Below, piece by piece: positions 1 to 10,453 of a stretch of DNA of 64,000 bases (the stretch's first letter is position 1; each line of letters opens with the position of its first letter). The position numbers were made by a program, and so were the translations under genes. The stretch is from Schoenoplectus triqueter (taxonomy: Eukaryota; Streptophyta; Magnoliopsida; Poales; Cyperaceae): NCBI GenBank assembly GCA_964058805.1, contig CAXKVV010000053.1, positions 248,001 through 312,000 on the forward strand, given 5' to 3'. The notes below the pieces were generated by a model that was not told the origin of the DNA, did no database searches, and saw only the letters and a program-made list of their open reading frames with translations.

Positions 1-1035
1 GGACATGTACGGAACCGGTGATTGAAGCATAGTGCTTCAAATATCAGCAGAGATCGATAGAGAGAGAACTGAATTAAATATAGTAAAATATATAATTAAA
101 ATATTCATAGCATGATTAAGGGAGCATTGTTCGTCTATACTAACATTGGAAAACAAAGAAGTTAAACATGAGTTTAAAGTCGCTGTTAAAAAACTTTTCA
201 AAAGACAATAAATTAATAAAAGAGAACAAAAGTAGTCAAAGAATGTACGACGAGAAGGACATAGTTGGTAGCGTTTGCGATATTTCTGTATGTGTTGAAT
301 GTGGTTTTGTAACTTTGTTACACTGTGCCTGGCCTACATATGCTATTTCTATAAGAAATCCAACCCCCCCGCCCCCCCACATAACTTGTTAATCAAATTA
401 AACAACGTGTGGTGCGTACTGGTACTGATACTTGAATAGTTTGAATTAAATGGGGATATACGGATTGGCTAAATAACCATTCAGTCTCAATTTCTCTGTT
501 TCGGCTTCTATCTTTTCTTTTCTTTGTTAATTTGTTGTTTTCAGTAATTTCTGAATCTACATGCATGAAATTCATTATGTTTCCTTGCTTAGCTAATGGA
601 ATTCGGTACGGATCTTTCATTCTTTTTTTTGTGGAAACTAAATATAGGTACCATTTACAAGTTCAGAGTAGCCTAGGAGCAGTCAGTTGAAAGGTCGGAA
701 TCTTTTTTTTTCCCTGTGCCCTTTTGCTTGGATCGTCCCATCAATCTGATATACATTTTGTTTACTGTACTGAAATCAGCCTTTCGTAACTTAAACTGGC
801 TATATTCTACCACCAGCAGGACTAGAAATGTGCAAATGAATAACTAAGTATACTGAATACGATTTAAAAAAAAAAACTAAAGATACATGAGCTCTACAAG
901 ATTATGATATAAGGTTAAAATACTAACTCAATAAAATCTTAATTTTTCATCCTCAAAATTTTAATTTAAGTAACTCAATAAAATCTTTATATCATAATCT
1001 TGTAATATAGCTAACACAAGCATGCTAGACAAACT
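1..1035. other. Intergenic stretch, no gene seen
   Basis: I see no convincing coding region here. The short open frames lack recognisable domains. The only structure is a small inverted repeat at 894-914 and 983-1002 (arms around GATTATGATATAA), combined with a direct repeat TAACTCAATAAAATCTT at 925-941 and 971-987. Confidence 0.5.
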
Positions 1036-1072
1036 CTCTCTCTCTCTCTCTAACTATATATATATATATATA
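1036..1072. repeat. Compound (CT)n(TA)n microsatellite
   Basis: A run of CT dinucleotides is followed by a run of TA dinucleotides, directly before the 5' end of a Helitron-like element. The same CT-then-TA compound tract recurs at 2327-2375 and around 55,808-55,908, next to other transposable elements. Confidence 0.85.
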
Positions 1073-1542
1073 TACTATTATATAAAGCATCTAAGAATTG
1101 GAGGGTCTTTTTTTTGTCATGGTAAATTTTTATTATACCTATTTTATCCCTCAATTAGACGAATAATATTTATTGTTGGTTGATCGAACGTATGTGATCG
1201 CATCCATTGATCCCCTCTTTCTCTCCATTTCTTTCCCTTATATACTATTATTTCCATAATTTTTGTTTTTTTTTTATTTAGCAACCTTGTGCATATTTGG
1301 TAAGAAATTAATGGTGATAATATATGTTAGAATAATTTACTTTTTTTATCATAAAAATCATGAATCATGAATTCATATTGTGCAAAAATCTCATCCAAGA
1401 TTAAATATAGCCTTTATTATATGTTTTCTCTATAATTTGGTGAATTTATAATTTAATATTAGATAAATGTGAATTTTTTTATCTTATAATATTTTAATGT
1501 TTAAATAAAAAATTCTGCTGCAACGCGCAGGTATATAGCTAG
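1071..1542 (+). mobile_element. Non-autonomous Helitron-like element (copy A)
   Basis: The 3' end shows the Helitron signature: a short hairpin (CTGCAACGCGCAG at about 1517-1530) followed about ten bases later by CTAG and then a T at 1543. The 5' end reads TATACTATTATATAAAG, close to the TCTATACTATTA start of the second copy at 44,363-45,446, where the element lies in reverse orientation. The two copies align over most of their length. There is no coding capacity, so it is non-autonomous. The exact 5' base is uncertain because it lies in a TA repeat. Confidence 0.7.
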
Positions 1543-1550
1543 TATATATA

Positions 1551-1935
1551 TAGTTATGCTACTGTTAATCGCGAAGTACAAAATGTTTTTGTACTTCGCA
1601 TTGTATCTCCCATTTGAATTCAAAACATTGATCCGACCGTTAAAATTATTCTCCATATTAAAATATATTTGGAGACCAAATTTTACATTTCTTTAAAAAA
1701 ATTCTATTTTTTTAGGGATGAAAATGCATTGAGTTTATGATTTTTAATAAGAATGATTTTTTAATCCTCAAAAAAATAGAAATTTTTTTCTAAAAAATGT
1801 AAAATTTGGTCTCCAAACATATTTCAATATGGAGAACACTTTTAACGGTCGAATCCGTATTTTAAATTTAAAAATGGAAGATACGACACGAAGTACAAAA
1901 TTGTTTTGTACTTCATGACTAACCGTAGCATAACT
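1551..1935. mobile_element. Mutator-type MITE, core family E (copy E1)
   Basis: Terminal inverted repeats begin ATAGTTATGCTAC at both ends. Each terminus contains its own hairpin: 1571-1599 (GCGAAGTACAAAA facing TTTGTACTTCGC) and 1889-1915. The inner part (GATCCGACCG, TAAAATTTGGTCTCCAA, ATATGGAGAACA) matches the inner part of the elements at 11,456-11,850 and 47,337-47,731, although the outer ends differ. It inserted in TA-rich sequence, so a target duplication cannot be told apart from the repeat. It starts nine bases after the Helitron end. Confidence 0.7.
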
Positions 1936-1938
1936 ATA

Positions 1939-1944
1939 TATATG

Positions 1945-1979
<35 letters not shown>

Positions 1980-1980
1980 G
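1939..1980. repeat. (TA)n microsatellite
   Basis: A TA/TATG tract lies between two MITEs. It may include the target duplications of one or both. Confidence 0.8.
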
Positions 1981-1986
1981 ATAGAC

Positions 1987-2326
1987 TATTGTGAAAATAT
2001 TTGTATTTCAGCTCATATGCAAACGGATGAAAAATATTTTTTAAAATCTCAAAAACTTTATTTTATGATTTTCATTAAACTTTTCATATGAGAACCTTGT
2101 GGGAAACAAAAATTTAGAGTGTTTTGAGTTTTTTAATTCACTCTTTTGAATTTTTAAAAAAATAACATAAATATTGGATATTTATTATTACTTTTAGAGT
2201 TGTTGTGTCCCACAAGGTTTTCATATGATGAATTTAATAAAAATCATAAATTAATTTTTTTAAGAAATTAAAATATATTTTTTGACGTGTTTGCATATGA
2301 GCTGAAATGTAAACGTTTTCACAATA
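1987..2326. mobile_element. Foldback MITE, core family F (copy F1)
   Basis: The ends are inverted repeats of about 40 bp (TATTGTGAAAA and the reverse complement CACAATA, with TTTCAGCTCATATGCAAAC inside). The inner arms contain CTTGTGGGA and TTTAGAGTGTTTTGA, facing TTTTAGAGTTG and CCCACAAGG. This core is shared with the elements at 26,854-27,269 and 55,395-55,808, whose outer ends are quite different. No protein is encoded. Confidence 0.7.

Positions 2327-2375
<49 letters not shown>
2327..2375. repeat. Compound (CT)n(TA)n microsatellite
   Basis: It abuts the right end of the preceding MITE. Just after it lies TATGGTGCTTTGTAAAGC, a motif that also occurs in inverted form near 55,845-55,870, again between CT/TA microsatellites. 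Confidence 0.85.
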
Positions 2376-2378
<3 letters not shown>

Positions 2379-2529
2379 TTATGGTGCTTTGTAAAGCAAA
2401 AAATTATTATTATTTTGGCATGAGATTTTATATCCCGACGACTCGGACGATCAATCTAAGTTGCTCAAATTTTTTTTATGTCAAAATCTTGTGGGATATT
2501 AAAATTCGTGATTTCTTTAAGCTTTCTAC

Positions 2530-4013
2530 TAGGGGTGTCAATTCTTGACCCGTAGATAAATGGGTCTGGTATGGGTTTAATTTTTTTAACCCGAATCGGA
2601 TCGGATCGGGTTTAGGTCAACCCGACCCGACCCAATTAATTATATTTTTTGAAGTAATTTTATAATTTAGTGCTAATTAAAGCTTAAGTATACACTAATT
2701 AAGCTTAAATTTACATGGGTCGGGTCGACCCGTGACCCGTCGGGTCGGGTATGGGTCAAGAAGAGTTGATGTGTAAATATGAAAAATTATTGATAAATAT
2801 GAAAAATTAATGATAAATTTAAGAATTTATGAGTAAATATGAAAAAAATTAAGTGGTTAAAGCTACATTATATATGTTAATGAGTATATTGGTAAATATG
2901 AAAGGATTTAAAGAGTTGATGTGTAAATATGATATATTGTAAATTTGAAAGAAGAAGAGTTGAAGAATAAATATGATGTTAATCCTTTTTTTGTTAAATG
3001 TGTTTGAATTTTGAAAGAGATACGATTTCAAAAGAAGAAAAATGAAAATAATTGGATGGTTAGGACTTAATTTAATTTGAGACTATTTTTCAATCAGCTA
3101 GGACATCTTAATTAATTGAATACTTAACTTAAAATATTTTTTCTGTATGATAAAATACTACTTCTATAAAGAATGATAATTAATATAATTCATAAAAGGA
3201 GGATAGAACAATCTAACAAAGACTAAAAATTGCTATAATTCATTTATAAGAATCTTTATTATATATTTTTTATTTGTGTTGCTAAGAGTTTTTCCTTGTA
3301 AATAATATACACCTTATGGTTTTATGTCGGCAGTTGTTATCACTCCTAAAAATATTCTTTTTAGAAAGTGTGAACCTTCTTTTAAGTATGTTGACAACTT
3401 ATAATTTTCGTTATAAATAACATACAACTATAAATTATATAGAAATTATGATTTTCTGTTAAACAGTTATTATCATCACTAAAAAAAATTGTTTTTCAGG
3501 ATGTCTGAACCTTATTTAAGTAACTAAGGAAAAACTCTTAGCAACACAAATAAAAAATAATATAACACTTATTAAAAGACTCTTGTCAATGAATTATGGT
3601 ATACTATAATTTTGTGCCAAATTGTATTATCATCTTTTATCATTCATAATAATTATCATTTTTTATTGAAGCAGTAATTTATCATATAGAGAAGAATATA
3701 TTTAAATCAATCGTCCAATTAATTAGGATGTTCTAATTGATTGAAAAAATAATCTCATGTTAAATAATTATTTTTTAATTTTTCAAAATTTTTGAGAATT
3801 TATTTGAGAATTTTTGAATTTTTCGAAATTTTAGAAAAAAAATTGGGTCTGCCGACCCGTCCGACCCGACAGATCTAGTACGGGTCGCGATCAAACCCCC
3901 CAAAATAGACCCGTCCTAACCGGTCCCGTAAAAACTCGTTGATCCGTCCCGTCAAAACCCGCCGACCCGCCATAACTCATCCCGACCCGACCCGTCCCGA
4001 TTTTAATACACTA
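2530..4013. mobile_element. hAT-like non-autonomous element with nested foldback element
   Basis: The left end TAGGGGTGTCAA followed by GACCCG-rich sequence is typical of plant non-autonomous hAT elements, and the right side (3840-4000) is full of the complementary CCGACCCG motifs. The right end is probably TTAATACACTA at 4013, but no 8-bp target duplication is visible, so the limits are approximate. A separate inverted-repeat element (3067-3770) is nested inside. No coding sequence. Confidence 0.5.
3067..3770. mobile_element. Foldback/MITE-like inverted repeat nested in hAT-like element
   Basis: The left arm runs from about 3067 to 3300 and the right arm from about 3525 to 3770 as its reverse complement. 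The best conserved segments are TTGTGTTGCTAAGAG (near 3274) facing CTCTTAGCAACACAA (near 3533), and CAATCAGCTAGGACATC facing GATGTTCTAATTGATTG. The arms are AT-rich and somewhat diverged. No open reading frame of note. Confidence 0.65.
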
Positions 4014-5645
4014 GATGGGGTATACCCCAGCTATTAATTCAAATCAGTTTCTTGTTATAAAGTATCATCACAGGAAAAAAAAAAAATAGGTATGTCGCAT
4101 CGGCCAAGAATCGTTATTTGCATCGGCTTTCCCCATTTCAAAACTTATTCACATCCCCATGTTATCGGAGGCAGATCCAGAGTGATGCAGGGGCAGCTAT
4201 CCATCCTGAATTTTGAAAAATAGTTCTTTTAGGTAATATTTTCGATAATCTGTCCCTTCTGAAAAAAATTTTGTACTCCCTGAATTGTTTGATTATTTTG
4301 ATTGAGAAAAAATATTTAATATCGTACATAATGAAATATTTTGCAAAAATTTTGAAATACGAAGTTCCGTAGTGAAAAACGTTTGTCATCAACTTGATTA
4401 TTTATTACTTTGAGTTTTATTTTGTTGTTATTTTTAAAATGTAAAAAAAATATTGTTTTGATAGTTTTTTGTTAGATAATAATAAATATTAAAAAAAATG
4501 ATTTAGTACTCGATCAATTAATGAATTTAAACCCGATAAATTATTACAATCCAATAATTACCCCTGATCAATAGTTGTTTGCATCGGTTTTCATAGTTGC
4601 ATCGATTTCTTCGGCCTTTAATAATATCAACTTGCCTAATGCTAAAGAGTCTCGTTCCAAAATTAAAATACTACGTATATAAGTGATGTTGATGTTGATG
4701 TTATTAGTTTTGAACTTAATTAGTTTTGAACTTAATTAGTTTTGACCTCTCACATATAAGTGCAGTTAAATTTCATCTTTTCTATATAAAAAATGGGGCT
4801 CCTATATTAACCGGCATATGTTAGTTTTTATATGTTTTTCTTAAATTTGAACTTGTGTCGTTCTACAGAGATGTATGATCAATAATCCGAATCATTTATT
4901 TTTGAAATATTTTGGATCCGATTAAAAATTGATAACCCAGCGGTATAACAAGATTGAGTTTTAAGAAATTGGCATTTGGTGATGTACCTAATTAAATTGT
5001 GCCTATTAAATTCTGTGGGCCTTTCATTGATTAGGAGATGGATACCTGATGTAAATCAATAATTAATGGGCATGAAAATCAATTACTTGGCAAACCGCAA
5101 GAAAGAGCGGTTAGCATGTGGGACATGACCAATAAGGAAATATCTGTTTGCCTGGCTATTTTTGTGCTAGTCTTGTCCCTTTTTTTAATCTTAAGGAGAA
5201 AAAACTAGAGATGGAAAATAGGAATAGTAACTCATAAACAACAAGAAAAGGTTTAAATGTCTGCGTCACAATTTCATATTTTTAAAGCTTATGCAAAATC
5301 ACCAGATGGATCTCAACATGTCACTTTCTCTCTCTTTTTTTTCTTCTTTTTTTATTGAGGTAATTAATTAGATGGAGGTCGAGCCATCTAATTTCAAATA
5401 TTTATAAAGGATCTATTTTTAAAATTTTGAACATATTGCCTCTCACAGATCGATGGTTTATGTGTACATTATTAATTATTCATTTGCATCTTTATTTCAA
5501 TAAAATGAAATTTCGGTGGCATATAAACTTTTTATTGTTCCATTTACATTTTATTGAGTTTTAGATTTAATTCATTTAATTTTTTTTATAGAAAATAGAA
5601 GCTCCCTGCTTGTGAATAAAAGTCAAGAAATCTGAAGCACAAAGC
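4014..5645. other. Intergenic stretch, no gene seen
   Basis: AT-rich sequence without a supportable gene. It holds a short tandem patch at 4688-4741 (repeats of TGATGT, then three copies of TTAGTTTTGAACTTAA-like units). A segment near 4150-4300 (GGCAGATCCAGAGTGATGCAGG) looks like a decayed dispersed repeat, but I cannot assign it. Confidence 0.5.
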
Positions 5646-5649
5646 ATAT

Positions 5650-6545
5650 ATAATATATTAATGGAGGCTGATAATAATCCCCAAGCATTTATCCCCACAA
5701 ATATCCCCAAATTTTGACTCCCGCGAATTTAGTAGTTGAAACGCCAAAAGTCTTTCGTGATTTGACCATAATCGCAGAGACAAATAAAAATTTTGAATCT
5801 TCGTGAGTTGACCGTAACTGCAATCATTTGGCACAAAAAAATCGCTATTTTTTGTGACCATAACATGCAATCTCAGCGACATCAATTAGATTCACTATTT
5901 TTTTTCTGTTTCTAGGCAACTGGTCGATTAATTTATAATAAACCGTTAGTTTATATTATTTGACCATAAATGTTTGGATTATTTACAACAACAATAAATT
6001 TGACACAAAAAATCAGCGCGCCATCAATTGATTTTTATTCTGACATTATTTATATCATTAGTTGTCCCTATTTATATTTACTGTGCCAGTTACTAAAATT
6101 CTAATAACTTAAAATATTGTTATTTGATATCCATGTTATTTATAGCTACGTTTTTGGTAATTATTGTATCTATTGGCTTCAACTATCAATTTTATTTATA
6201 TCTATTAATTTTTGCTATATACATCAACCGGCTTTGGTGGTTAAATTCCACCATTTATACAAATAAATAATCACAACACTTGATATAAATAGCACAGTAT
6301 AATAGATATAAGTAAATTTGATAGTTTTTACCAAGTGCTAACTCTCTCTAATTTTCTTAAAGAGACGTCATTTCAATTTCAAATTTTTTTTTTGAATTAT
6401 TAATGTGCTATGCAGTTATAAAAATGAAAAATCGGAAACATATAAAAAGTTAATTAAATGTTTAAAATGGAAAATTTTCGCTTGGGGACAACGAATGGGG
6501 ATAAAAGGCTGGGGACGATAATAATATTTCTATATTAATAACACT
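5650..6545. mobile_element. Putative TIR element with CCCC-rich ends
   Basis: The left end (AATAATCCCCAAGCATTTATCCCC at 5672-5695, then ATATCCCCA) is mirrored at the right end (TTGGGGACAACGAATGGGG, AAAGGCTGGGGACGATAATAATA at 6482-6520). The arms are about 60 bp and imperfect. The interior shows no transposase. No clear target duplication was found, so the family is unassigned and the boundaries are approximate. Confidence 0.45.
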
Positions 6546-8107
6546 ATTAAAAATAATATAACTTAGCACATAGTGTGCCGCATACAGAGGAGGGTGGTGC
6601 TTTTACTCCATAAGCCATATAGAGAAATAAAATATCAATTAAATAATTTATTCAACGAAAGATCGATTTTAAGGTTTCAAGATACATATTAATAAAATCA
6701 ATTTAAAAATACATTATGTCAGATTGGCATCGTGTTGAATAAAAATGGCAGGGATGCCAAGAGACTGATGTTCCTCCTGAATCTGAGCCAAATCATCCGT
6801 CAGTGACAGAGTACACAATGTTCTGTCAAGTGCAAAGTTAACTATAAATCATGTACAGATTTAATTCTGTATAAGGTTGACAAGCATAAATAAAAGCTGG
6901 AACAATATGACCTACTTTATATCATATGGTGAATGATCTGGAAAATGCTCCAGACAACTATTAGTACAATGATTAAGCTAGCTTCCCCATTACCTCTTTA
7001 AACACACAAGAAAAAAAGGTAACAGAATTCCATATATCTGGCACAATTTAATAAGTTTGGCACAATTTATTATAGTTTGATTTTCGCGGGCGGAGGCTGC
7101 GGAGCCAAGCAGAATAAAAAATTGCCACAAAAAACAAAAAGCAAAATCCATTGGTAAAAGAATATCTTGACATGACTAGCAGGCATGTCAAATAATGGTG
7201 ACAACTAAATACGCTTAAATTAAATAACATCCAAACCGAACAGGTTTCTGCATTTGCTTAGGACCACAAATCCACAATGAATGATGAGACGTATGCTATT
7301 ATAACCACAAATGGAGCGGTCGTTAAATAAATACAATAAATGGTTAAATGTTATATCAATGTAGAAGACAAGTGGTGCACAGTATATATAAGATGTGTGG
7401 GACATTGGCTCTAGGAAATAATAAATCTGCCATGATAATTTGCACCTTAAGTTTGTACATACGCTAGCTATCAAGCTAACTATATGTACATGCCATGATT
7501 GGCACCGACAATGCCTGTTATGCATGCATGAAACATCCAACAAAAATTGTTTCGACCATAAACTTCGTATTACATGCAGGATTAATTTATTTGACAATGG
7601 AGTGAGAAAAAAAGAATGATGGACTAATAATGTTGGAAACATTTCGGTATATAAATCTGAAATTTAATGAAAAATAAATTAATTAGTAATGTTAAGATTT
7701 ATATTAGCAAGATTAATATAGCCTTCATCTTTACACATAAAGTTAACTGACAATCTCAAGTTACGTTGGGATTCCCCTTCCTACGTGTGTGTCTGTAATA
7801 GAGATTGTTGACATAATAGTTTTCAGCAATAATAGCAAAATTATAATATCTTCTTAAGGAAATAGTGGTGTAGGAAATTTTAATTAGATCAATGTAGCGC
7901 TCTATTGACGTAATATATTTTTTTAGCTGAATACATCTGATGTATTAGATCAAAATGCTCATGAATGATCAATGCAAAGGAGGTAATGGAGATCAAATCA
8001 TCAAGTGAATGGTAATTATACAACAACGGTCAATGAATTTAGAAGTGTATATATATAACCAGGCATCGTGGCTGAGTTTTATTTTTATGGTAGAATTAGA
8101 ACTATTG
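6546..8107. other. Intergenic stretch, no gene seen
   Basis: No gene or clear repeat was recognised. A 140-codon open frame on the minus strand (7220-7642) lacks any familiar domain and is rich in C, H, L and S; I regard it as chance. Confidence 0.45.
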
Positions 8108-8490
8108 GTATAATACATGAGGGGTTCACATGTCATCAATTGTGTGCCATCAAATGTTTCAACTTACCTTTTAACTTATATTTTAAATTTAAAATCCAAA
8201 ACGTTGATGTTGTTAATTTTGTGCTCATAAAATTTCATGATTTTTTTAGAGCTAAAACGAAATGAATGAATCTATAGTTATCTATAATTAATTATTATAT
8301 ACTCATTTTATTATTATTTAATCTACTATAAAATGATCTTCAAAATTCATAAAAACTTGCAAGCGTACATCTAACAAGAAATTAAAAATATCAAATGATT
8401 TTGATTTCAAATTTAAATATCAAAATTTAAAATATAAATTAAAAATGTGTTGATGTCATTTGATAGTACAATGACATTAGAACCTTTCTC
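8108..8490. mobile_element. Putative foldback MITE
   Basis: The left part (GAGGGGTTCACATGTCATCA, GCCATCAAATG) is complementary to the right part (TCATTTGATAGTACAATGACATTAGAACC, read in reverse). The interior arms are also weakly complementary. The copy is old, its termini are blurred and no target duplication is visible. Confidence 0.4.
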
Positions 8491-8673
8491 AGTTTTCATC
8501 ATAAAACATATGACACATACACTCTGCCCAACTACATGTGTATGCGGGGGATCTCTGACCAAAAAAATGATAATACAGATGGAAGTCCTCTTTGTTTGTA
8601 GAAAATTTAGATAATATTTGTTTCTGTATACACTACTGAACCCGGAAGAAAAGCTGCGAGTTTGGAGAGTGTG

Positions 8674-9239
8674 TAGGGTTGTTAATGATATTTTTTATTT
8701 ATTTATCTTATTTATATCATATTTAATAAAATAAGTATGGATAAAAAAGATTGTTAACTTAATTGATATGAATATGAATAAAGGAAAGTTTCATCAAGCA
8801 AATAAGTATGGATGAAATTCATTTTGTATCAATTACCTTATAGAATAAATTATTAAAAAAATAGTTTATATTATTTTAAATATAATTATATTATTTAAAA
8901 ATTATCTTATTTTTCAATACATAACTAATTGGTTTGAGTCTCATGAATCAATTCTCTCTTCTTTTTTCAATATAAAAAATTAAAACAACTTAATTATAAT
9001 TTATATTTTAATTTTATATTAATAAATAGAGGTGTATTTATATGAAAGGAATGAATTTGAATATTTTTCATAAATGATGATAAAAGTAAGTAATATATTT
9101 ATATTATTTGTTAGTATCCATTATTATTTTTTTATTCTTAATTTTAATGAGTAGGGATAAAATATGAATAAGTAATTTTAATGACTAAAGATAGAATATG
9201 AATAAGAATAAGAGTACGAATTATATCCATTGATGCCTA
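8674..9239. mobile_element. hAT-like non-autonomous element
   Basis: The left end TAGGGTTGTTAATG and the right end CATTGATGCCTA form short hAT-style inverted ends (TAGG...CCTA). Subterminal motifs such as AATATGAATAAG recur in both halves. The flanks AGAGTGTG and GAAATGTG are only partly alike, so the 8-bp duplication is not proven. Confidence 0.45.
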
Positions 9240-9765
9240 GAAATGTGGAGTTGGTTATTAGTCGTTACTTCAGCTTTGATATTTGATAAAGATGCATGAT
9301 CAAATAAACAAATATTACTTGAAAGATATGCATGTATCTCCAAGGGAATCCTCAGACGAGAATTATGAGTAGAGATAAGGCGCTCCATCTCTTTATGTCT
9401 CCAAAACTAACCACTGAAAAGCGGCAGCAAGCAAAGAACTCCTTTAAACTCCCAACTGTAAAAGATCAGTTTTCATTAAAAAAAAAATGATACGGTTTTT
9501 TAGAAAAGTGATGTGCAGTCAACGACCGAGAGGCATGGCATGTGTGCAAAAGGAGCGCATGTGTTGTACTCGTCTTCTATAATTGCACTATACCTACTTT
9601 CCAAAAGAAAAATACACATTAGGTACAGTAAATTTATGTCGGGGTAAGCTGTGTTCTTTTTTTAATACATTTTTTAGTGTGTATGCTTTGTAGACTATTT
9701 TTGCCATGAAGTAGCTTGTTTTCTTAGTTGGGATTTGTGGGCATTGCACTGGAGGCCCTTTAAAT

Positions 9766-9791
9766 AGAGAGAGAGAGAGAGAGAGAGAGAG
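9766..9791. repeat. (GA)n microsatellite
   Basis: A tract of thirteen GA dinucleotides in intergenic DNA. Confidence 0.9.
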
Positions 9792-9919
9792 CATGTTGGG
9801 CTGATATGTGGACCTAGAAGAGTTTGTTACAAAACTAGGTATTGCGAGTATTGTTGAACTTACCCTAACGGACCTACATTATTTGGGGCAGGGCTCACTT
9901 GACTTGACAGTGTATATGT

Positions 9920-10170
9920 TGACAATATTAACAACGACATTTAAAAATGTTTGAAAATAGAAAAAATTATAGATATATTTTTAACTTGTAAATTTATAGC
10001 ATTTCAAATTTTAATAAATTTAAATATTATTTGATAATCCATTAAAGACCACCAAACGTTTATGTAATTTGCAACAATTTCAGTTTAACAATCTTTTATG
10101 GACTATACAATTATAATTAAATTGTATAAAATTTAAAACACAATGATAGTCAAGTGCTCTATTATTTGAT
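9920..10170. repeat. Dispersed repeat family G (copy 1)
   Basis: Shared motifs (GTTGACAATATTAACAA, TAAATTTATAGC, AATTGTATAAAATTTAAAACAC) place it with copies near 16,290-16,470 and 29,832-30,195. The last of these has inverted ends and shows that this is a MITE. This copy lies just downstream of GLDH and is decayed. Confidence 0.45.
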
Positions 10171-10453
10171 AATTTCATTACCAATTTAATGTACTTATAC
10201 TGGGAAGAATAAAGGGGTCGACCAAAATAGTACATTGCTAATCCGGCCCTCATAAATTCCAGTTATCCCCCGAATAATATATTGCAGACTTGCCACAACA
10301 AGGGGTCATGAAATTTCAGATATTTCTTCCAAAAAATTACAAATTTTTGGATGTCTTTTCGATAGAAATACTTGCAATTCAGAAATAAAGGATAAACAAA
10401 ATTCCAAGGCTATTTGACGACAATCCCTTTGAAACCTGTTTTGACTGAGAAAT

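Noticed and set aside
7220..7642. 140-codon minus-strand open frame
   Set aside because: No domain, unusual composition, no splice or promoter context; likely chance.
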